From Acidobacteriota bacterium (GTDB lineage: Bacteria > Acidobacteriota > Vicinamibacteria > Vicinamibacterales > SCN-69-37), in contig JANLHE010000066.1 of NCBI GenBank assembly GCA_024653875.1, positions 1-9,607 on the forward strand: a stretch of DNA of 9,607 bases, in the 5' to 3' direction. Position numbers and translations under genes: made by a program. The notes under the pieces are model-generated. The model saw only the letters and a program-made list of their open reading frames with translations, ran no database searches and had not been told where the DNA came from. The stretch's first letter is position 1. Every line of letters begins with the position of its first letter. This document shows, in pieces, positions 6,458 through 9,607 of the stretch.

Positions 6458-7021
6458 ATGACGGTCTTCACGCCCGCGAACCTCCTCACCCTCTCGCGCA
6501 TGGGCCTGGTGCCCGTGTTCGCGCTGTGCATGCTCTACGGGCATCCCGGCTGGGCGCTCGTCACCTTCGTGGTCGCTGGAGCCACCGACCTGCTGGACGG
6601 CCTTATTGCCCGGTGGACGCGGCAGCAGACCACGCTCGGCGCCTGGCTGGACCCGATGGCCGACAAGCTCCTGCTGTTGACCATGTTCGTGATGTTGACC
6701 CTGCCGGACCTGGGGTTGGCCTACCGGCTGCCGCTGTGGCTGACCGTCCTGGTGATCAGCCGGGACGTGGCGATCGTCCTGACGGCCGCCATCATCAACC
6801 TGGCCGTGGCGCGCCGCACCTTCAAACCGTCGCTGTTCGGCAAGGCCGCGACCGGCATCTACATCCTGACCGGCGTGGCCGCCCTCTACGCCAATTACCG
6901 CGGGGTGCCGGCCGGCGCCATGGACGCCCTGGTCTACCTCAGCCTGGCGATCACCCTGGTGTCGGCGGTGGACTACTTCCGGCGGGTGATGCGGTTCCCC
7001 AGCGACCCCCGCGCCGCCTGA
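6458..7021 (+). CDS. pgsA: CDP-alcohol phosphatidyltransferase, PgsA-like
   Basis: The 187-residue integral membrane enzyme transfers a phosphatidyl group from CDP-diacylglycerol to an alcohol. The probable acceptor is glycerol 3-phosphate, giving phosphatidylglycerophosphate. The family signature DG-x2-AR-x8-G-x3-D-x3-D is perfect: D47-G48, A51-R52, G61, D65 and D69, preceded by D44. About five or six hydrophobic segments are seen, near 15-27, 32-44, 70-82, 91-116, 130-146 and 156-172. The N-terminal TPANLLTLSR is typical of PgsA. Size and N-terminus favour PgsA over PssA or Cls-type relatives, but acceptor specificity is not settled by sequence alone. Two adjacent starts exist, GTG 6455 and ATG 6458. 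ATG is preferred because GAAG (6449-6452) is 5 nt from it and only 2 nt from the GTG. The gene begins 7 nt after the lipoprotein stop, so co-transcription is likely. Confidence 0.85.
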   Translation: MTVFTPANLLTLSRMGLVPVFALCMLYGHPGWALVTFVVAGATDLLDGLIARWTRQQTTLGAWLDPMADKLLLLTMFVMLTLPDLGLAYRLPLWLTVLVISRDVAIVLTAAIINLAVARRTFKPSLFGKAATGIYILTGVAALYANYRGVPAGAMDALVYLSLAITLVSAVDYFRRVMRFPSDPRAA

Positions 7022-7034
7022 CCGCGATCCGCGC

Positions 7035-7040
7035 TATTCT
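7035..7040 (+). promoter_or_regulatory. Candidate -10 box (TATTCT) placed for a leaderless coiled-coil gene mRNA
   Basis: TATTCT is identical to the box upstream of glpX and ends 7 nt before the ATG at 7048. No purine-rich Shine-Dalgarno lies between the pgsA stop (7021) and the start. A -35 element is not evident, because the region 16-19 nt upstream is the GC-rich end of pgsA. Confidence 0.4.
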
Positions 7041-7047
7041 CTCCGTC

Positions 7048-9600
7048 ATGCTGGATGCCCTCAAACGGCTGGCCGGGCGGGCCCCGGAACCCTCCCCTAC
7101 CGAGACCACCAAGTTGCTCGACGACCTGCGGGCCGAAAAGGCGGAACTGCTGAGCCTGCTGGCCCAGGCGGACGAGCAGCGCCGTCAGTGGCGCGAGGCC
7201 ACGGCCGAGGCCACCGGCACGCTGGAGGACCAGCTGCGGCAGCAGCAACAGCAGACCCAGCAGCTGACGTCCTCCACCATGCACGCGCGCGCCACCCTTG
7301 AGACGCTTGGGGCCGAGCGGGAGGCGCTCGACGCCCTGCGCGACGAACTCCGCCAGGCGACGCGGGACCTCCAGGAGTCGCGCGAGGCGGCGGCGGCCGT
7401 CGCCGCGAGCGTGGCCGAGAGCCGGGATGCGATCGCGCAGGCCGCGGCCGGCGAGGAACGGGTGCGCGAGACCGCGCGCCAAACCCGCGACGACGCGTCG
7501 GCGGCCGCGACGGCCGTGCGCGAGGTGGAGCAGAAGTTGTCGGGGCTCACGCGCATGCAGGAGCTGGCCCGGACGCTGGATGAGCGGGTGGGGTCGCTCA
7601 ACGCCCTGGCGGAGCACGTCACGCTGAAGGCCAAGATCCTCGATCAGCAGAAGCACACGGTCGAGCAAGCGATTCTGGCGTCCCACCGTCTCGCGGAAAT
7701 GGTCTCGGGCATGGACCAGCAGGTCGCGCGCCTCGAGGTCACCACCCTGCAGGCGCAGCGCGCGGAGGAAACCGCCGAGCGCGTGGGGCAGATGGTGCGC
7801 GAGTCGTCGCAGCAGCTCGACCACGCGACGCGGCGCCGCGAGGCGTTTGTGTCCGAGCTCGTGCGGCTCGACGAGAACCGGGGGAAGCTGGAGCTGCTCG
7901 TGCGCACGTACGACGACAGGCTGGCCGGCGAGCGGCGCGAACTCGACGCGTCCCAGGTGCGCCTGGCGAACCTGCAGGAATCGGTGGCCCGCATCGAGCG
8001 CGCGCATGAGACCTTTGCGTCGCGGGAGCCGGCGGTGGCCGCCCTGACCGAAGGGGTGGCGCGGCTCGACGCGCGCATGACGGCCTTCGGCGAGCGCGCC
8101 GAAGAGGTCGCGGCCAAGGTGGAGACAATCGACGTGGTGCGCACCGATCTCCAGCGCCTGGACGAGGTGGCCCGCCGCGCCGTCTGGCAGATGGAGAGTC
8201 TCAAGGCCGCCCGCGCGGATCTCGAGGACCTGCGCGCCGACATGCAGCGCTTCTACGAGGAGCACGCCGAGGCCGTGCAGTTGCGTGACCGCCTCTCGGC
8301 CGACCGCACGATGATGGAAGCGTTCCTGGAACGTGCCACGGTGTTCGCCGCCACGATGCCGGAATTGGATGCGCGCCTGAATGCCGTGCGGGACAAACTC
8401 TCCACCGTGGATGAGGGCACGCAGAAGGCGTCCAACCTCGTGTCGATCGCCGACGATCTCGACCGTCACATGACGCGGTTGTCGGGCTACCAGCAGTTCG
8501 TCGACCGGCTCGACGGCCGCCTCAATGCGCTCCACAGCATGACCGCGGATGTGGACCGCAAGCTGGCGGGACAGATCGCGCGCCGCGCCGAGGTGGATGG
8601 GCTGCGCGCCGTGTGTGATGGCGTGGCGCTGCAGGTCACGGACCTGCGGCAGCGGCTGGAGGGCGTGGGACAGGAGCAGGCGAAATTGCTGCCCCTGACC
8701 GAGCAGGTCGGGTCGCTCCGCGGGGAAGTGGACCGCGCGCAGAAGCGGCTGGCGTCGGCGCTGCACGATGAGCGCGAGCTCACGGCGCAGGAGACCCGCA
8801 TCGCCGGCATGCTGGAGACGGTGCGGCGCGTGGCGGGCGAGACCGCCGAGCGGATGGCGCAGCTCGACGGCCTGACCACGGCTCTCGGCCGGTCGGCCAC
8901 CGTCAAGGACGCGCTGGTGCAGGAACTGTCGGTGGTCCAGGGCCGTCAGCGGGACGTGGCGGGGCAGTTGGCCACGGCCGAACATCAAATCGGCGTGCTC
9001 GACGCGTCCTTCAAGCAGATCGAAGAGCGGCGCGATCGCGTGGCGTTTGCCGAGCGGCGGCTCGTGACGTTCGAGGCGCGGTTGTCGGAACTGCAGGAAC
9101 TGGCCGCCGCGGTGGAGGGGCGCATGGACGCGCTGGCCGCGCGCGAGTCCACCCTCGACGCGATCCGCCGCGAGGTGGAGGGCGTCCACGAGATCTCCGC
9201 GCGCAGCAAGGCCGATCTCGAGTTCCTGGAGGCGCAGCGCGGTGCCGTCACGGGCCTGCGCGTGAAGGTGGACGAGCTGCTGGCCACCGCGCGCGCGACC
9301 GACGACAAATTGTCGGAGATTGACGCCCGTCGGCGGATGGTCGACGAGGTGCAACTCAAGGTCAACGTCATCACGGCGATGCTCGGCGACGTCCGGGTGA
9401 ACCTGGAAACGGTGGGCGAGCAGCGCGCGGTGCTCGATCACGTGCTGGTCAACCTGGCGCGCCTGGAAGACATGACGCAGCAGGCGCAGAGCACGCTCAG
9501 GTCCCTGCAGGCCGAGCGGGCGCTGGCCGAACGCATCGAGCAGGGCATCCGCACCCTCAAGGCGCGGACGGCGATCACCGACACGAAGAAGCACGCGTAA
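7048..9600 (+). CDS. Large cytoplasmic coiled-coil protein of unknown function
   Basis: The 850-residue product has no signal peptide, no membrane segment and no recognisable enzymatic domain. From about residue 18 to the end it is rich in Ala, Arg, Glu, Leu and Gln with heptad-like hydrophobic spacing, as in long coiled coils. After the N-terminal P13, P15 and P17 the only prolines are P328, P438 and P549, so the rod is nearly unbroken. There is a single cysteine (C523) and a short poly-Gln run (65-69). A short motif of the form [L/V]-[D/E]-x-R-[hydrophobic] recurs at 178, 340, 440, 488 and 689. The basic tail ends KKHA. Filament-forming, scaffolding and SMC-like roles are all conceivable, but no Walker motifs exist, so it is not an SMC ATPase. 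The ATG at 7048 is chosen because the upstream frame overlaps pgsA. The frame is otherwise intact and ends in TAA. Confidence 0.85.
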   Translation: MLDALKRLAGRAPEPSPTETTKLLDDLRAEKAELLSLLAQADEQRRQWREATAEATGTLEDQLRQQQQQTQQLTSSTMHARATLETLGAEREALDALRDELRQATRDLQESREAAAAVAASVAESRDAIAQAAAGEERVRETARQTRDDASAAATAVREVEQKLSGLTRMQELARTLDERVGSLNALAEHVTLKAKILDQQKHTVEQAILASHRLAEMVSGMDQQVARLEVTTLQAQRAEETAERVGQMVRESSQQLDHATRRREAFVSELVRLDENRGKLELLVRTYDDRLAGERRELDASQVRLANLQESVARIERAHETFASREPAVAALTEGVARLDARMTAFGERAEEVAAKVETIDVVRTDLQRLDEVARRAVWQMESLKAARADLEDLRADMQRFYEEHAEAVQLRDRLSADRTMMEAFLERATVFAATMPELDARLNAVRDKLSTVDEGTQKASNLVSIADDLDRHMTRLSGYQQFVDRLDGRLNALHSMTADVDRKLAGQIARRAEVDGLRAVCDGVALQVTDLRQRLEGVGQEQAKLLPLTEQVGSLRGEVDRAQKRLASALHDERELTAQETRIAGMLETVRRVAGETAERMAQLDGLTTALGRSATVKDALVQELSVVQGRQRDVAGQLATAEHQIGVLDASFKQIEERRDRVAFAERRLVTFEARLSELQELAAAVEGRMDALAARESTLDAIRREVEGVHEISARSKADLEFLEAQRGAVTGLRVKVDELLATARATDDKLSEIDARRRMVDEVQLKVNVITAMLGDVRVNLETVGEQRAVLDHVLVNLARLEDMTQQAQSTLRSLQAERALAERIEQGIRTLKARTAITDTKKHA
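7240..7254 (+). repeat. Short CAG/CAA glutamine repeat inside the coiled-coil gene
   Basis: Five consecutive Gln codons (CAG CAG CAA CAG CAG, residues 65-69) are followed by Thr-Gln-Gln. This is a low-complexity run within the N-terminal coiled coil. It is too short to call a phase-variable tract. Confidence 0.6.
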
Positions 9601-9607
9601 GACGCGT
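9593..9607. repeat. Repeated palindrome ACGCGT spanning the stop codon at the window end
   Basis: ACGCGT occurs at 9593-9598 and again at 9602-9607, separated by AAG. Each copy is self-complementary, and the two could also pair as a 6-bp stem with a 3-nt loop over the TAA stop. It may be part of a terminator cut by the window edge, or coincidence. Confidence 0.3.

Noticed and set aside
6526..7047. N-terminal extension of the coiled-coil frame from ATG 6526
   Set aside because: This part overlaps pgsA in another frame and reads as Arg/Pro/Gly-rich noise. Coiled-coil character begins only after the ATG at 7048.
6973..9594. 873-residue open frame on the - strand opposite the coiled-coil gene
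   Set aside because: It is antisense to a long, clearly coding frame. It is full of His, Arg and Gly with no domain or hydrophobic pattern, as expected for the opposite strand of very GC-rich DNA.
7048..9600. SMC or Rad50-type ATPase for the coiled-coil protein
   Set aside because: No Walker A, Walker B or ABC signature motif is present at either end.
1..9607. Mobile element, CRISPR array, tRNA/rRNA or defence system
   Set aside because: No transposase or integrase, no regularly spaced repeats and no tRNA-like stretch were seen. The dense housekeeping gene block leaves almost no non-coding space.

Overview
This is a very GC-rich stretch (roughly 70% by eye, not counted) packed with genes on the + strand only. 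It holds one partial and eight complete genes, with almost no spacing and with GTG starts beside ATG. There is no mobile element, CRISPR array, tRNA or rRNA. The gene set is chromosomal housekeeping plus cell-envelope functions of a free-living diderm-type bacterium. The composition, the outer-membrane-type lipoprotein, the large coiled-coil protein and the TANNNT boxes just before starts recall Acidobacteriota of the Vicinamibacteria type. That placement is an inference from style and is not proven by any marker here.

Layout. Positions 2-85 are the tail of an unidentified gene, ending in a strong hairpin that overlaps its stop. Positions 121-918 encode a DUF62/SAM hydroxide adenosyltransferase-like enzyme in which the expected catalytic His is Glu. 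Positions 964-1947 encode class II fructose-1,6-bisphosphatase (GlpX). An uninterrupted block follows. It contains an MFS transporter (1957-3153), a threonylcarbamoyl-AMP synthase of the TsaC/YrdC type (3150-3794), the ribosome-associated GTPase HflX (3791-5080), a lipoprotein with TPR repeats and C-terminal SLH-like modules (5077-6450), and a CDP-alcohol phosphatidyltransferase of the PgsA type (6458-7021). From the MFS gene to the TPR-SLH gene each stop overlaps the next start by 4 nt (ATGA, ATGA, GTGA), which suggests an operon with translational coupling. The window closes with an 850-residue, almost entirely helical coiled-coil protein (7048-9600).

How the genes fit together. TsaC (tRNA t6A37 synthesis) and HflX (rescue and splitting of stalled ribosomes) form a translation-quality pair. 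The TPR-SLH lipoprotein, the phospholipid-synthesis enzyme and the coiled-coil protein could form an envelope or cell-architecture group, but only position supports that. GlpX points to gluconeogenesis, and the SAM enzyme would yield adenosine and methionine from SAM if active.

Regulation. Three genes that are not overlap-coupled (121, 964, 7048) have a TANNNT box ending only 6-7 nt before the start codon and no well-placed Shine-Dalgarno, as in leaderless transcripts. A similar box (TAAACT) lies 10 nt before hflX. In contrast, tsaC and the TPR-SLH gene have clear Shine-Dalgarno sequences. The most interesting items for follow-up are the His-to-Glu change in the SAM enzyme, the TPR-SLH lipoprotein, the spaced prolines and recurring motif in the coiled-coil protein, and the leaderless-promoter pattern.
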